This document shows positions 34,625-43,199 of a stretch of DNA of 64,000 nt, piece by piece. The first letter of the stretch is position 1. Every line of letters begins with the position of its first letter. The translations under genes were made by a program, and so were the position numbers. Source of the stretch: Arthrobacter sp. KBS0703 (lineage in GTDB: Bacteria; Actinomycetota; Actinomycetes; Actinomycetales; Micrococcaceae); NCBI RefSeq assembly GCF_002008315.2, contig NZ_MVDG02000001.1, forward strand, positions 124,001-188,000. The letters are read 5' to 3'. The notes below the pieces were generated by a model. It had not been told where the DNA came from. It did not search any database and saw nothing but the letters and a program-made list of their open reading frames with translations.

Positions 34625-36343
34625 ATGAGGAACCTTCCAGTTAGTCCACGAACAGTAAGTCCACGAACCCTTCGTAAGATCACCATCCTTGCCGCCGCCG
34701 CAGCGCTGATCGCGGCCGGCGGAACGGGTTCCGCCCTGGCCAAGGGCGGCACGGCCAAACCGCCGAAGGGAATCGTTTCCCCCTGGGTGGTGCCCACCCT
34801 GGCCACACCGGCCTCCGCAGCATCAGCCCGCGGCTTCGATGACACCGGCTTTGCCAGCAACGCCACCGTCAACACCGACAACACGTCGTGTCCCGGCGTG
34901 ACGGATCCCGAGTACTACGGCGGCACCGTTACCATCAACGGCATCCTCATCACCATCCCGTGCAACCTGGTGGTCCAGATGCCGGCCAACACGCTGACCT
35001 GGGCGGACTTCGTCCATGGAACCGGCGGCACGGCTCCGCTCGGCGTCGACGGCCTGGAACTGCGGGCCGTCGGCAACATCGTGGGATCACGCCACATAGC
35101 CGGCCTGGCTTTTGTCTCCCAGCAGTCGGCCAATACAGGCCGCGGTGAAATCACCGGGATCGACTACGCCAACGGCGCCCTGAAGGTGGCTGACGCCGCG
35201 GGCGGAACCGTGACCGTCCAGCTGAACGACCCCAAGATCGCCGGCCTGCACGACAGCACCGGCGCCGATACCGGCCGGTTCAGCAACGGCCAGTCGCCTG
35301 ATTACCGCTTCAGCGTTGACCAGGACAACCCCACCATCCACGCCGCCACGGGCTACCCCATGTGCATCCCGCGCACGGATCCGTCCGTCAAGGATGACCC
35401 CCTGTGCCCGCAGAAGAACCGCCCGCTGGCACCGTCGGCCACCACGGTCACCGTACCTGCCTGCCGCAACTTCAGCGTGGCCGGTGTTGTGCCGCCGGCC
35501 AGCGGAGAGCTCAGCGCCCCGGCGGCCGGCCAGAAGTACTGCTCGCAGTATGTGATGCCGGTGCCGGGAATCAGCGCCACCGCCCCGGACGCCAACCAGC
35601 AGGCGCCCTTCGAAATCGGTGACGTGGTGGACTACTCCGGAACGCTCATTCACGGGTCGCCGGACTACATCTCGGCCCACACGGTTGAGGCCAACCTCGG
35701 CATCTACACCCAGCCCGGCACGCAGCCCAGCTACCTGGCGATCGGCGAGTTCGGCGTGGGCACCGCGGACCCCCTTGCGACGGCACCCAACGGCGTGGCG
35801 CAGGAGACCCAGGACAGGATCTTCCTCGAATCCGAAACCACGGACGTCAAGACCCCGGTGGATATCTACTACGAGGACCGCAATGCCGACGGTTCGGTCT
35901 TCAACCGGTGGATCACGCCGTTTGAAATGACGGGCGAGAACGCGGCCCCGCTTACCGGGCCGACGGGCGGCATCACCACGCAAAACACCGGCCCCCAGCC
36001 ACAGCGGGCCCGGCTCCGCGCCACGAAGGCCCCCACCGGCCTCCTCAGCCAGCCGGACCGTACCGTCCGCGTGGGAGTCCGCAGCCTGTGCATGCCCACG
36101 CCGGTCAACACCACGGCAACCACCATCAACCAGGCCGCTCTGGACAGCTGCTTCAAGAACGCCCCCACCAAGGCCAACGGGCTCCAGCCCGGGCAGTACA
36201 TCGCTCCGGTCTTCGAGTACATCTTCCCGGAGAACGTGAAGCCCGGAGACGTGATTGTGCCAAACGACCTGTACCACCTGCCGTTCCTGGTCAACGGTGA
36301 AGGCACTAACAACGCCGGCGCCCTGGTGCCTTCTCCGTGGTAA
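34625..36343 (+). CDS. Unrecognised exported protein with eight cysteines
   Basis: A 572-residue protein. Arg-rich start, a hydrophobic stretch of about 15 residues and S-A-L-A form a signal peptide. The mature chain is beta-rich, with Thr/Gly/Asn-rich repeats and eight Cys (T-S-C-P, I-P-C-N, M-C-I-P, L-C-P-Q, A-C-R-N, Y-C-S-Q, L-C-M-P, S-C-F-K), enough for four disulfides, which is unusual for a soluble bacterial protein. No enzyme motif is visible. It is followed by a lipoprotein gene (32 bases) and a multicopper oxidase, and the three look like one transcript. The protein may be a substrate, scaffold or partner of the oxidase. GAGAGGA precedes the ATG. Confidence 0.75.
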   Translation: MRNLPVSPRTVSPRTLRKITILAAAAALIAAGGTGSALAKGGTAKPPKGIVSPWVVPTLATPASAASARGFDDTGFASNATVNTDNTSCPGVTDPEYYGGTVTINGILITIPCNLVVQMPANTLTWADFVHGTGGTAPLGVDGLELRAVGNIVGSRHIAGLAFVSQQSANTGRGEITGIDYANGALKVADAAGGTVTVQLNDPKIAGLHDSTGADTGRFSNGQSPDYRFSVDQDNPTIHAATGYPMCIPRTDPSVKDDPLCPQKNRPLAPSATTVTVPACRNFSVAGVVPPASGELSAPAAGQKYCSQYVMPVPGISATAPDANQQAPFEIGDVVDYSGTLIHGSPDYISAHTVEANLGIYTQPGTQPSYLAIGEFGVGTADPLATAPNGVAQETQDRIFLESETTDVKTPVDIYYEDRNADGSVFNRWITPFEMTGENAAPLTGPTGGITTQNTGPQPQRARLRATKAPTGLLSQPDRTVRVGVRSLCMPTPVNTTATTINQAALDSCFKNAPTKANGLQPGQYIAPVFEYIFPENVKPGDVIVPNDLYHLPFLVNGEGTNNAGALVPSPW

Positions 36344-36375
36344 CACGGGAGGCCGACGGCGGCAGCGCGGCCTAA

Positions 36376-37005
36376 ATGAACGCGCACCCCAGCCTGTGGC
36401 GGGGACTCGCTTCGGCGGTCCTCGCCACAGGCGTGCTCGCCGGCTGCAGCCCGGCTCCTCCGGTGCCGACGGCGCAGCCGGCACCAGCGACAGCGAATGC
36501 GCCGGTAGGACATACGCCGGCAGGAAGTACGACGGCGGCGGGCCCGACGGCGGCCACGTCACCCGGCGCTTCGGCGGGGGCAGCTGCTGCCGCGCCCGCG
36601 CTGCCCCCTTCGGAGCCAAACGCCGGCGGCGGCAACCGCGCCGGCGGAAGGAACCGCGGCGGGAGAGCGGACGGATCGTCCTACACCTGTCTCTTATACA
36701 CATCTAGATGTGTATAAGAGACAGCCCCAGCGCTGCCCGCGGACTGGCCGGCGGAGGTCCCCTTGCCGCCCGGGCAGCTCCAGGGCTCAACCGGCACGGC
36801 CCCCCAATGGAGCGCCATGCTGCTGGTCACAGGCGGCGCTGACAAGGCTCTCGCCGGTGCCGTCAGGTTCTACACAGCGAACGGGTTCACGAGCGAGGGC
36901 ATCGCCCAGCTGCACCGCGGAAACTACCGGGTTGTCATGGTGGCCATGAACCGCGACCATTCGGCCGCTGAAACCAACCTGACCGTCGCCCTCATCCGGG
37001 GCTGA
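36376..37005 (+). pseudogene. Lipoprotein interrupted by adapter palindrome
   Basis: The first part has a signal with lipobox L-A-G-C followed by a Pro/Ala/Thr-rich linker. The part after the adapter, in the same frame, gives A-L-P-A-D-W-P-A-E-V-P-L-P-P-G-Q-L and a compact domain of about 75 residues (M-L-L-V-T-G-G, F-Y-T-A-N-G-F-T, R-V-V-M-V-A-M-N-R-D) ending I-R-G. The 38-base insert at 36687-36724 creates the stop, so the gene itself is probably whole, though bases could be missing at the junction. Function is unknown; it is surface-anchored next to the multicopper oxidase. Confidence 0.75.
36687..36724. other. Back-to-back Nextera mosaic ends (38-base palindrome)
   Basis: CTGTCTCTTATACACATCT (36687-36705) is followed directly by its reverse complement (36706-36724). 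Each copy is a complete 19-base Tn5 mosaic end. Two library fragments have been joined through their adapters, so sequence between the flanks may be missing or misjoined. Confidence 0.97.
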
Positions 37006-37205
37006 ACGCTTCAAATGGGGTCCCTTCACTGGGACCCTGCCGTATGACCGTGTAGTGGGACCGGCAGGGGACCCTGCGGCGGGGTGGCCCAATCTGGGGG
37101 AACATTGCAGCCGGCACCTCCGGACCCTCCAAGGATTTCCGGAGGCCCGGGTTGCAAGCTGGTTCTCGAAACCACCCCCGCCACCCAAAATTCCTGGAGG
37201 ACCTC

Positions 37206-38933
37206 ATGGCAACAACACGGCGCGACGTGCTGAAGCTGAGCATCATGGGCGGCGCAGTTGCCCTGACCGGTGCCACCGCGGACGCCGCCCTGGCCGGTGT
37301 GCCGGCCAAGGGCGGCACAGATACCGTCACCACTCCCATCACCACGCCGAGCAGGCTCGCGGCGAAGAACATGCCGATTCCCTTCGCCGCCGCCTTCCGC
37401 CGGCCGCCGGAGCTGATCCCGTACGAGCAGGGCTGGGATCCGGACGGCCAGCCCTTTGAGAAGTACTGCCTCACCCAGAAGACGGGGACCGCCCAGATCG
37501 CCCGGGGCCTGAACACCACACTGGCCGGTTACAACGGGATTTTTCCGGGCCCGTCCATCCGCGTGGAGCAGGGCACCCGCACCGAGCTGCGGATCAGTAA
37601 CCGGCTTTCCACCAAGGGACTGCTGTATCCGGACCCGTCCAACACGGTGACGCACCTGCACGGCTCGGCGTCGCTGCCGCAGTACGACGGCTACGCAAAC
37701 GACAGGACCGCCCCGGGGAAGGTGAAGAACTACCAGTATCCCAACTGGCAGGCGGCCCGGACGCTCTGGTACCACGACCACAACCACATGCTCACCGCCC
37801 AGGGTGTGTACTCCGGCCTGGCCGCGTATTACTCCATCACCAACGAGCAGGAGCGGGAGCAGCTGCCGCAGGGCGAGTTCGACGTGCCGATCCTGGTCTC
37901 GGACGTGATGCTGAACGCGGACGGCTCCCTGGGATACAACGACAACGGCCATTCCGGCCTGTGGGGCGACATCGTGATGGTCAACGGCGTGCCCTGGCCC
38001 ACTATGAAGGTGAAGCCGCAGATCTACCGGTTCCGGTTCCTGGTCGGTTCCATCACCCGCTCCTACCGGTTCGCGCTGTCCAACGGTGCCCCGTTCTATG
38101 TGGTGGGTACGGATGCCGGCATGACCCCGAAGGTCCAGGCGGTCTCGTCCTGGCGGCAGGGCACGGCCGAGCGGTATGAGGTCTTGATCGACTTCCGGAA
38201 GTACAAGCCCGGGCAGACCGTGGAGCTGCGGAACCTGAGCAACAAGAACAACGTGGACTTCGCCAATACCGGCAAGGTCATGAAGTTCCAGGTGGTGGAG
38301 GATTCGCCGTCATTGATTCCCGGTTCCCATTCCATCGGCTCGATCCCGGCCAGCCTTGACCCGGGCGAGCATCCCACCAAGGACAGCGGAGGCCTGGACA
38401 CCATGTCGCTGACCCCGGACATGGCCGTGGCGAAAAGGATCCTGCGGGTCCAGCGCAAGAGCGGGGAGTGGACCATCAACGGCGAAACCTGGGACACGGT
38501 GGAAAAGTCCAACTTCACCCGGTGTTTCGCGAACCCGCAGAAGAACCAGGTGGAGCAGTGGACCATCGTGAACGAGTCCGGCGGCTGGTTCCACCCGGTG
38601 CACATCCACCTGATCGACGGCAAGATCATCGGCCGGAACACCAACGGCGGCAAGCCCTTCGCCTGGGAGGGCGGCCCGAAGGACGTCTTCTACGCCGGGG
38701 AGAACGAGTCCGTCACTGTCCTCATGCAGTTCGATACGGGCAAGCACGAGGGCGGCCGGTACATGGTCCACTGCCACAACCTGGTGCACGAGGACCACGA
38801 CATGATGGTCCAGTTTGCCGTCGGCGACCTGAACAACAACGATCCCATCAACGCCGACAAGCCCGTCGATGAGACAGAGGTTGAGGGGCACTACGCGTCG
38901 AACTACAAGGCCTCCTATCCTGAGGGGACCTGA
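37206..38933 (+). CDS. Large multicopper oxidase (CotA/bilirubin oxidase type)
   Basis: A 575-residue enzyme with a Tat-like N-terminus (T-T-R-R-D-V-L-K-L-S-I-M-G-G), so it should be exported folded. The four copper motifs are T-H-L-H-G near 158, W-Y-H-D-H-N-H near 196, H-P-V-H-I-H-L near 465 and H-C-H-N-L-V-H-E-D-H-D-M-M near 525, with Met as the likely axial ligand. Three cupredoxin domains give the length of spore-coat CotA and bilirubin oxidases, which oxidise phenols, bilirubin or Mn(II)/Cu(I). GGAGG lies 5 bases before ATG 37206. It follows an eight-Cys exported protein and a lipoprotein on the same strand. Confidence 0.93.
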   Translation: MATTRRDVLKLSIMGGAVALTGATADAALAGVPAKGGTDTVTTPITTPSRLAAKNMPIPFAAAFRRPPELIPYEQGWDPDGQPFEKYCLTQKTGTAQIARGLNTTLAGYNGIFPGPSIRVEQGTRTELRISNRLSTKGLLYPDPSNTVTHLHGSASLPQYDGYANDRTAPGKVKNYQYPNWQAARTLWYHDHNHMLTAQGVYSGLAAYYSITNEQEREQLPQGEFDVPILVSDVMLNADGSLGYNDNGHSGLWGDIVMVNGVPWPTMKVKPQIYRFRFLVGSITRSYRFALSNGAPFYVVGTDAGMTPKVQAVSSWRQGTAERYEVLIDFRKYKPGQTVELRNLSNKNNVDFANTGKVMKFQVVEDSPSLIPGSHSIGSIPASLDPGEHPTKDSGGLDTMSLTPDMAVAKRILRVQRKSGEWTINGETWDTVEKSNFTRCFANPQKNQVEQWTIVNESGGWFHPVHIHLIDGKIIGRNTNGGKPFAWEGGPKDVFYAGENESVTVLMQFDTGKHEGGRYMVHCHNLVHEDHDMMVQFAVGDLNNNDPINADKPVDETEVEGHYASNYKASYPEGT

Positions 38934-38964
38934 CGCTGCCATGCACCGACCTTTCAAGAAGTAC

Positions 38965-39006
38965 GACGCCGGTTCGGTCACCTCCCGGGGTGACCGGGCC
39001 GGCGTC
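38965..39006 (+). terminator. Hairpin after the large multicopper oxidase
   Basis: An 18-base arm at 38965-38982 pairs with 38989-39006 (two G-T wobbles), with a 6-base loop, 32 bases after the oxidase stop. It marks the end of the exported-protein cluster. Confidence 0.65.
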
Positions 39007-39054
39007 GTGCGTCCTTCGCTGGCGGATGCTGGCGGCGAAGCGCAGGATGAGGGG

Positions 39055-39924
39055 ATGAACGCTTCCGGCTTCCGTTTGGAGAGCCGCGGTCCCGTCGAAG
39101 GGATGGCGGGACCGCACCCGTGGAGCCGGTTCGTGGCGTTGGGGGATTCGTTCACCGAAGGGGTGGGCGATCCGGAGCCCCGAAGCCCGGGCGGCCTGCG
39201 GGGCTGGGCGGACCGCGTGGCGGAGGAACTGAGCGTGGGCCACGAGGATTTCGCCTACGCCAACCTGGCCGTGCGGGGCCTGCTGCTGGAGCAGATCCTG
39301 GATCAGCAGACGGGGCCGGCGATGGCGCTGAAACCGGACCTGATCGCCCTGTCAGGGGGCGGGAACGATCTTGTCTTCCGCGGCACCGATCCCGACAAGC
39401 TGGCCGCCAAGCTGGATGCCGCCGTCGGGCTGCTGAGTTCCACGGGCGCCACCATGGTCCTGTTCACCGGGCCGGACTGGGGCGGGACGCCGATGATCGG
39501 GCACAACCGGGCCAAGGTGGCAATCTTCAACGAGAACATCCGGACCATCGCCCACCGGCACGATGCCGTGATCGCCGACCTGTGGGCCTTGCGGGCGCTG
39601 ACGGACCCGCGGATGTGGGACCCGGACCGGCTGCATTTCTCGCCGCTGGGCTACCACACCATCGCCATGATGGTGCTGGACACCTTGAATGTTCCGCACA
39701 CGCTGCGTCCCCTGCGGCCCAAGGCCCTGCCGGACAGCAGCTGGCGCCATGCCCGGGCCGAGGACCTCGTCTGGGCCAGGAAATACCTGGTCCCCTGGGT
39801 GCTGCGGCGGATCCGGCATGAGACCGAGGAAGAACTGCAGGCGAAGCGGCCCGTGGCCGGCCCGGTCTTTGGTGCCGGGATGCCGCCGGGAACGTTCATC
39901 GGGACGCACCCGCAGGACCTCTGA
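39055..39924 (+). CDS. SGNH/GDSL-type esterase, copy 1
   Basis: A 289-residue hydrolase. Block I is V-A-L-G-D-S-F-T-E-G with the Ser nucleophile, then the Gly in A-N-L-A-V-R-G, block III L-S-G-G-G-N-D-L-V and block V D-R-L-H-F-S-P-L-G-Y-H with the Asp/His pair. No signal peptide is present, so it is cytoplasmic. A very similar protein lies at 40898, with only an alpha/beta hydrolase gene between them. Substrates are probably small esters or acylated sugars. The exact start is uncertain: GAGGGG touches the ATG. Confidence 0.87.
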   Translation: MNASGFRLESRGPVEGMAGPHPWSRFVALGDSFTEGVGDPEPRSPGGLRGWADRVAEELSVGHEDFAYANLAVRGLLLEQILDQQTGPAMALKPDLIALSGGGNDLVFRGTDPDKLAAKLDAAVGLLSSTGATMVLFTGPDWGGTPMIGHNRAKVAIFNENIRTIAHRHDAVIADLWALRALTDPRMWDPDRLHFSPLGYHTIAMMVLDTLNVPHTLRPLRPKALPDSSWRHARAEDLVWARKYLVPWVLRRIRHETEEELQAKRPVAGPVFGAGMPPGTFIGTHPQDL

Positions 39925-40003
39925 TTCGGGGGCCGCCTCACCGGGCAATGAAGTAGCATCCGGCTATGACGAAGTATCCGGCACTGACGAACAGGAACTG
40001 TAA

Positions 40004-40774
40004 ATGATCGAACACCAGACCTCGGCCGACGGCACCAAGATCGCGTTCGAACGGACCGGTGAAGGACCCGCCCTGATCATTATCGGCGGCGCTTTGAACA
40101 ACCGGCGCTCGGCCGACATGCTGGTGCCCCTGCTCGCCCCGCACTTCACCGTCTTCGCGTATGACCGGCGCGGGAGGGGCGACAGCACTGACAGTCCGCC
40201 CTACAGCCCGGAGCGTGAAATAGAGGACCTGACGGCCCTCATAGGTGCCGCGGGCGGATCGTCCTACACCTATGGCCACTCGTCGGGCGCCATCCTGGCG
40301 CTGGAAGCAGCGGCCAGCGGGGCGCCCATTTCCAAACTGGCTGCCTATGAGCCGCCGTATCTGACCGGACAGGCCCCGGACGAAACCTGGGAAGCCTTCC
40401 GGGACCGGGTCCAGGCGGCGGTGGACGCGGGAGACCGGGGAGCCGCGATCGAACTGTTCATCCGCCACACGGGCTCTGAGTTCGACGAAGGGATGAAGAG
40501 CATGCCGTGGTGGCCTGCCCTCCTCGGCGTCGCGCACACGCTGCCCTATGACCTCACGCTCACGCGGGACGGCAGCGTTCCCGCGGACAGGTTCGCGGAC
40601 ATTAACCTCCCCGCGTTGGGGATTTACGGGGGTGCGAGCCCGTCTTGGGCAGGCGCTGCCATCAGCGCCGTGGCCGCAGCCGTTCCCGGCATGAAGCAGG
40701 AAAAGCTGGAAGGCCAGAACCACGGCGTCGCCCCCGAGGCTGTTGCCCCGGTCCTGATTGACTTCTTCAGTTAG
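40004..40774 (+). CDS. Alpha/beta hydrolase
   Basis: A 256-residue cytoplasmic enzyme. It has I-I-I-G-G-A-L (oxyanion turn), F-A-Y-D-R-R-G-R-G-D-S, the nucleophile elbow Y-G-H-S-S-G-A near residue 90 and the late His in G-Q-N-H-G-V. It resembles a group of small hydrolases common in actinobacteria and bacilli that lack a known substrate. It sits between two paralogous SGNH esterases on the same strand, so the three may share a substrate class. Confidence 0.85.
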   Translation: MIEHQTSADGTKIAFERTGEGPALIIIGGALNNRRSADMLVPLLAPHFTVFAYDRRGRGDSTDSPPYSPEREIEDLTALIGAAGGSSYTYGHSSGAILALEAAASGAPISKLAAYEPPYLTGQAPDETWEAFRDRVQAAVDAGDRGAAIELFIRHTGSEFDEGMKSMPWWPALLGVAHTLPYDLTLTRDGSVPADRFADINLPALGIYGGASPSWAGAAISAVAAAVPGMKQEKLEGQNHGVAPEAVAPVLIDFFS

Positions 40775-40832
40775 GCGCTAGCTCGTCTTCCGCAAATTTC
40801 CGCGGATTACTGGAATGCAGACGGAATCGGAA

Positions 40833-40850
40833 GCGTTACCTCAGTAACGC
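40833..40850 (+). terminator. Short hairpin between hydrolase genes
   Basis: GCGTTAC (40833-40839) pairs with GTAACGC (40844-40850) around a 4-base loop. It lies between the hydrolase stop and the second SGNH gene, so it could be an attenuator, a weak terminator or an operator. Confidence 0.35.
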
Positions 40851-40897
40851 CCCAAGCTGCTGGGGAGCCTGCGGGCGGCGAGGGAGAGGATAAGGCG

Positions 40898-41809
40898 ATG
40901 GACGCCGTCGGCCGCTTTGAACTCAGTGGTTCCGCCACCAGCCGGACAGCCCCGCATCCCTGGAGCCGTTATGTGGCGATGGGGGATTCGTTTACGGAGG
41001 GGATCGGCGATCCCGAGGAGCGCAGCCCGGGCGGCTGGCGCGGCTGGGCCGACCGTGTGGCCGAGGAACTCAGCGTTGACCATGAGGACTTTGCCTACGC
41101 GAACCTGGCCGTGCGCGGCTTGCTTTTGCAGGAGATCATCGACAGGCAGTTGGCCCAGGCGCTGCGGCTGAAGCCGGACCTGATCAGCCTTTCGGCCGGC
41201 GGAAATGACATGGTGTTCCACAACAGCAATCCGGACAAGCTCGCTGCCAGGCTGGACGCGGGCGTTGAACTGCTGAAGACCACCGGCGCCACCGTTGTGC
41301 TGTTCACCGGACCGGACTGGTGGCGCACGCCCGTGCTCAGCCGCAACCGGGCCAGGGTGGCCATTTTCAATGAGAATATCCACGCCATCGCGGCCCGGCA
41401 CGACTGCGTGGTGGCTGACCTGTGGGCTCTGCGGGAACTCCGGGACCCCCAGATGTGGGATCCGGACCGGCTGCACTTCTCCCCGCTGGGGCACCATACC
41501 ATTGCCATCATGGTCCTGAACACCCTGAACGTGCCCCACACCCTTCAGCCGCTGGCGCCCCCGGCCCTGCCGGAGCGGAGCTGGCGGGAAGCGGGCGCCG
41601 ACGACCTGGTCTGGGCCAAGACCTACTTCCTGCCGTGGGTCCTGCGGCGCATCCGGCCCCAGCCGGGGGATGCAGCCCTGCAAGCGAAGCGGCCGCAGGC
41701 TGCGCCGGTATTCGGTGCCGGGATGCACCCGCAGTTGCACCGAAAGCGGCCGGCGGCCCCGATCAACGGCACGGAGCCCGTGTACAAAGCCCAGCTCAAG
41801 CGGGCGTAG
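40898..41809 (+). CDS. SGNH/GDSL-type esterase, copy 2
   Basis: A 303-residue paralogue of the protein at 39055. The two align along nearly their whole length, for example P-H-P-W-S-R-x-V-A-x-G-D-S-F-T-E-G, E-D-F-A-Y-A-N-L-A-V-R-G-L-L-L, T-G-P-D-W and D-P-D-R-L-H-F-S-P-L-G, so the pair arose by duplication. The catalytic Ser, Gly, Asn and His are kept in both. This copy has a longer basic tail ending V-Y-K-A-Q-L-K-R-A. The start has GATAAGGCG upstream. Confidence 0.87.
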   Translation: MDAVGRFELSGSATSRTAPHPWSRYVAMGDSFTEGIGDPEERSPGGWRGWADRVAEELSVDHEDFAYANLAVRGLLLQEIIDRQLAQALRLKPDLISLSAGGNDMVFHNSNPDKLAARLDAGVELLKTTGATVVLFTGPDWWRTPVLSRNRARVAIFNENIHAIAARHDCVVADLWALRELRDPQMWDPDRLHFSPLGHHTIAIMVLNTLNVPHTLQPLAPPALPERSWREAGADDLVWAKTYFLPWVLRRIRPQPGDAALQAKRPQAAPVFGAGMHPQLHRKRPAAPINGTEPVYKAQLKRA

Positions 41810-41873
41810 GACTCAAACGGGCGCCGAGTTCAGGCGGCGCCCACGCGGAGGCGGTGCTGCCCACAGGCGGGAT

Positions 41874-42566
41874 TCAGTTGATGAGGGCCACCGCGTGGGC
41901 GATCACGAGGGCCAGGAGCACAAAGCCGCCGGCGGCCTCAACCACCATGAATATTTTGGCCCGCGGGGACAGGGGCATGGTGTCGGTGGGACTGAATGCC
42001 ATGGAGTTGGACGCCGAGAAGTACAGGTAGTCCACGAAGGACGCCACCCAGCCCGTCTTCACGGAAGACCTGGTGGCCACCTCCTCGACGGCGTCGTGGT
42101 CCTCGTCCTGCGGAAAGCGGAAGTCGGCCGCCGGGAGGTTTTTGCGGTCGGCGTGCCGGCGGGAGACCGGGCCGCCGCGGTCCAGCTCCCAGTAGACCAG
42201 GGCGAACCCGATGATGTTGGTGACCCAGACCTGGAGCGCCGCAAGCAGTAGGGTGGGGCCGTCCTGCTTCCCGGAGGAGGTCAGCAGGATGATCAGCTGC
42301 ACCAGTGCCACCTCGTTGGCGGCCACCAGCAGCAGGGCCTGGCCGGTGGCAAGGTACTTGGACCAGCGGGTCTGCCGGCGGAGGCGGGCCGGGTTCAGCG
42401 CGATCAGCGGGATGAGCATCAGCAGCCCGATGGCCACCACTGTGTACCGGAGAGCCGGAAGGAAGGTGGTGGGCAGGGTGGCGTAGAGGCCCAATGCGAC
42501 GAGTAGCGCGATGACGGCGGGTAGGCGGTGTTCGGCCCGGGGAGCGGGTTTCTCGTCAAAGGACAT
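41874..42566 (-). CDS. DUF1345 membrane protein
   Basis: A 230-residue protein with five membrane segments. The C-terminal block D-Y-L-Y-F-S-A-S-N-S-M-A-F-S-P-T-D-T-M-P-L-S, followed by a long helix, is characteristic of DUF1345, which resembles a two-helix ion-channel pore module. Between segments 4 and 5 is a charged cytoplasmic loop (R-R-H-A-D-R-K-N, D-E-D-H-D). The transported ion, if any, is unknown. It is a single gene facing the SGNH esterase. Confidence 0.8.
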   Translation of the reverse strand: MSFDEKPAPRAEHRLPAVIALLVALGLYATLPTTFLPALRYTVVAIGLLMLIPLIALNPARLRRQTRWSKYLATGQALLLVAANEVALVQLIILLTSSGKQDGPTLLLAALQVWVTNIIGFALVYWELDRGGPVSRRHADRKNLPAADFRFPQDEDHDAVEEVATRSSVKTGWVASFVDYLYFSASNSMAFSPTDTMPLSPRAKIFMVVEAAGGFVLLALVIAHAVALIN

Positions 42567-42700
42567 CTGATGAGTCTAGGGACCCGCAGTGCCCGCCCGC
42601 GGTAGCGCCGCGTTGTTCGGCACGGGCCTGCGCGCCGGTCCCGAGCCGTGACCGGTGGTCCAGCGCCCTCCGGTCCCCTCGGCAGCGTCCTCCCGAATCG

Positions 42701-42997
42701 CTAGGGCATCACCTTGTACAGATCGATGACGGTCTCTTCCGGAGGCGACGCGAAGCCGCCCTCGATGCCCTGCTGCATCCGGGGAAGGAGGATGCCGTCG
42801 CGGAATTTCTCCCAGCTCTCCTTCGACTCATGGACAGCCATAATCGTCCAACCGCCGGCAGAAGAGCCTGCGGCATGGAAGATCTGGCCGTCAGGCAGGA
42901 GCCCCTCGCCTGGGTGGACAGCGGCAATTGAGGCATCGTACTGGTCCTTGGTGCCGCCTGCGAAGAAATGCACGATGCCGTAGGGCGCGGTGTCCAT
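42701..42997 (-). CDS. Small dimeric alpha-beta barrel-like protein
   Basis: A 98-residue protein. AAGGAG lies 5 bases before ATG 42997, which favours this start over in-frame ATGs at 43033 and 43042. It has a strand start Y-G-I-V-H-F-F-A-G-G, the centre G-W-T-I-M-A-V-H-E-S-K-E-S-W-E-K-F-R and the end V-I-D-L-Y-K-V. This matches the ferredoxin-like fold of antibiotic-biosynthesis-monooxygenase relatives, where a W-x-x-F helix follows the central strand. No catalytic role can be assigned. Confidence 0.65.
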   Translation of the reverse strand: MDTAPYGIVHFFAGGTKDQYDASIAAVHPGEGLLPDGQIFHAAGSSAGGWTIMAVHESKESWEKFRDGILLPRMQQGIEGGFASPPEETVIDLYKVMP

Positions 42998-43090
42998 ATC
43001 TGCTCCTTGGATGGTCTGGTTGGTGTTGGACATGCCAACCAATAGACCTCGGCCCGCTGGATGTCAATGGGGTCATCCCGAAGGGCTCGC

Positions 43091-43190
43091 CCTAGCCTCC
43101 CCACACCGAGGACGATCCGGAGTGCCCGGTGACGATGCTCTGGCAGATCAGGAACAGCCCGGCCAGAACGTCCACGGCCAGGAGCAGCGG
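43091..43190 (-). pseudogene. Duplicated C-terminal fragment of the DUF2231 gene
   Basis: About 95 bases match the 3' end of the gene at 44472 (43091-43185 against 44471-44565) with some ten differences. The translated end A-G-L-F-L-I-C-Q-S-I-V-T-G-H-S-G-S-S-S-V-W corresponds to A-G-L-F-M-I-Y-Q-S-I-I-T-G-H-S in the intact gene. The rest of the copy is lost, replaced by IS110 sequence. Confidence 0.85.
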
Positions 43191-43199
43191 GGACTGCCC

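Noticed and set aside
36672..36688. 17-base match between the left flank of the adapter palindrome and the hydrolase gene at 40255-40271
   Set aside because: It could point to a chimeric read, but two of the bases belong to the adapter and the remaining 15-base match can arise by chance in 64 kb of GC-rich DNA.
35087..36703. Minus-strand frame of 538 codons opposite the exported eight-Cys protein
   Set aside because: It begins inside the adapter palindrome region and has shadow composition; the plus strand has a signal peptide and ribosome site.
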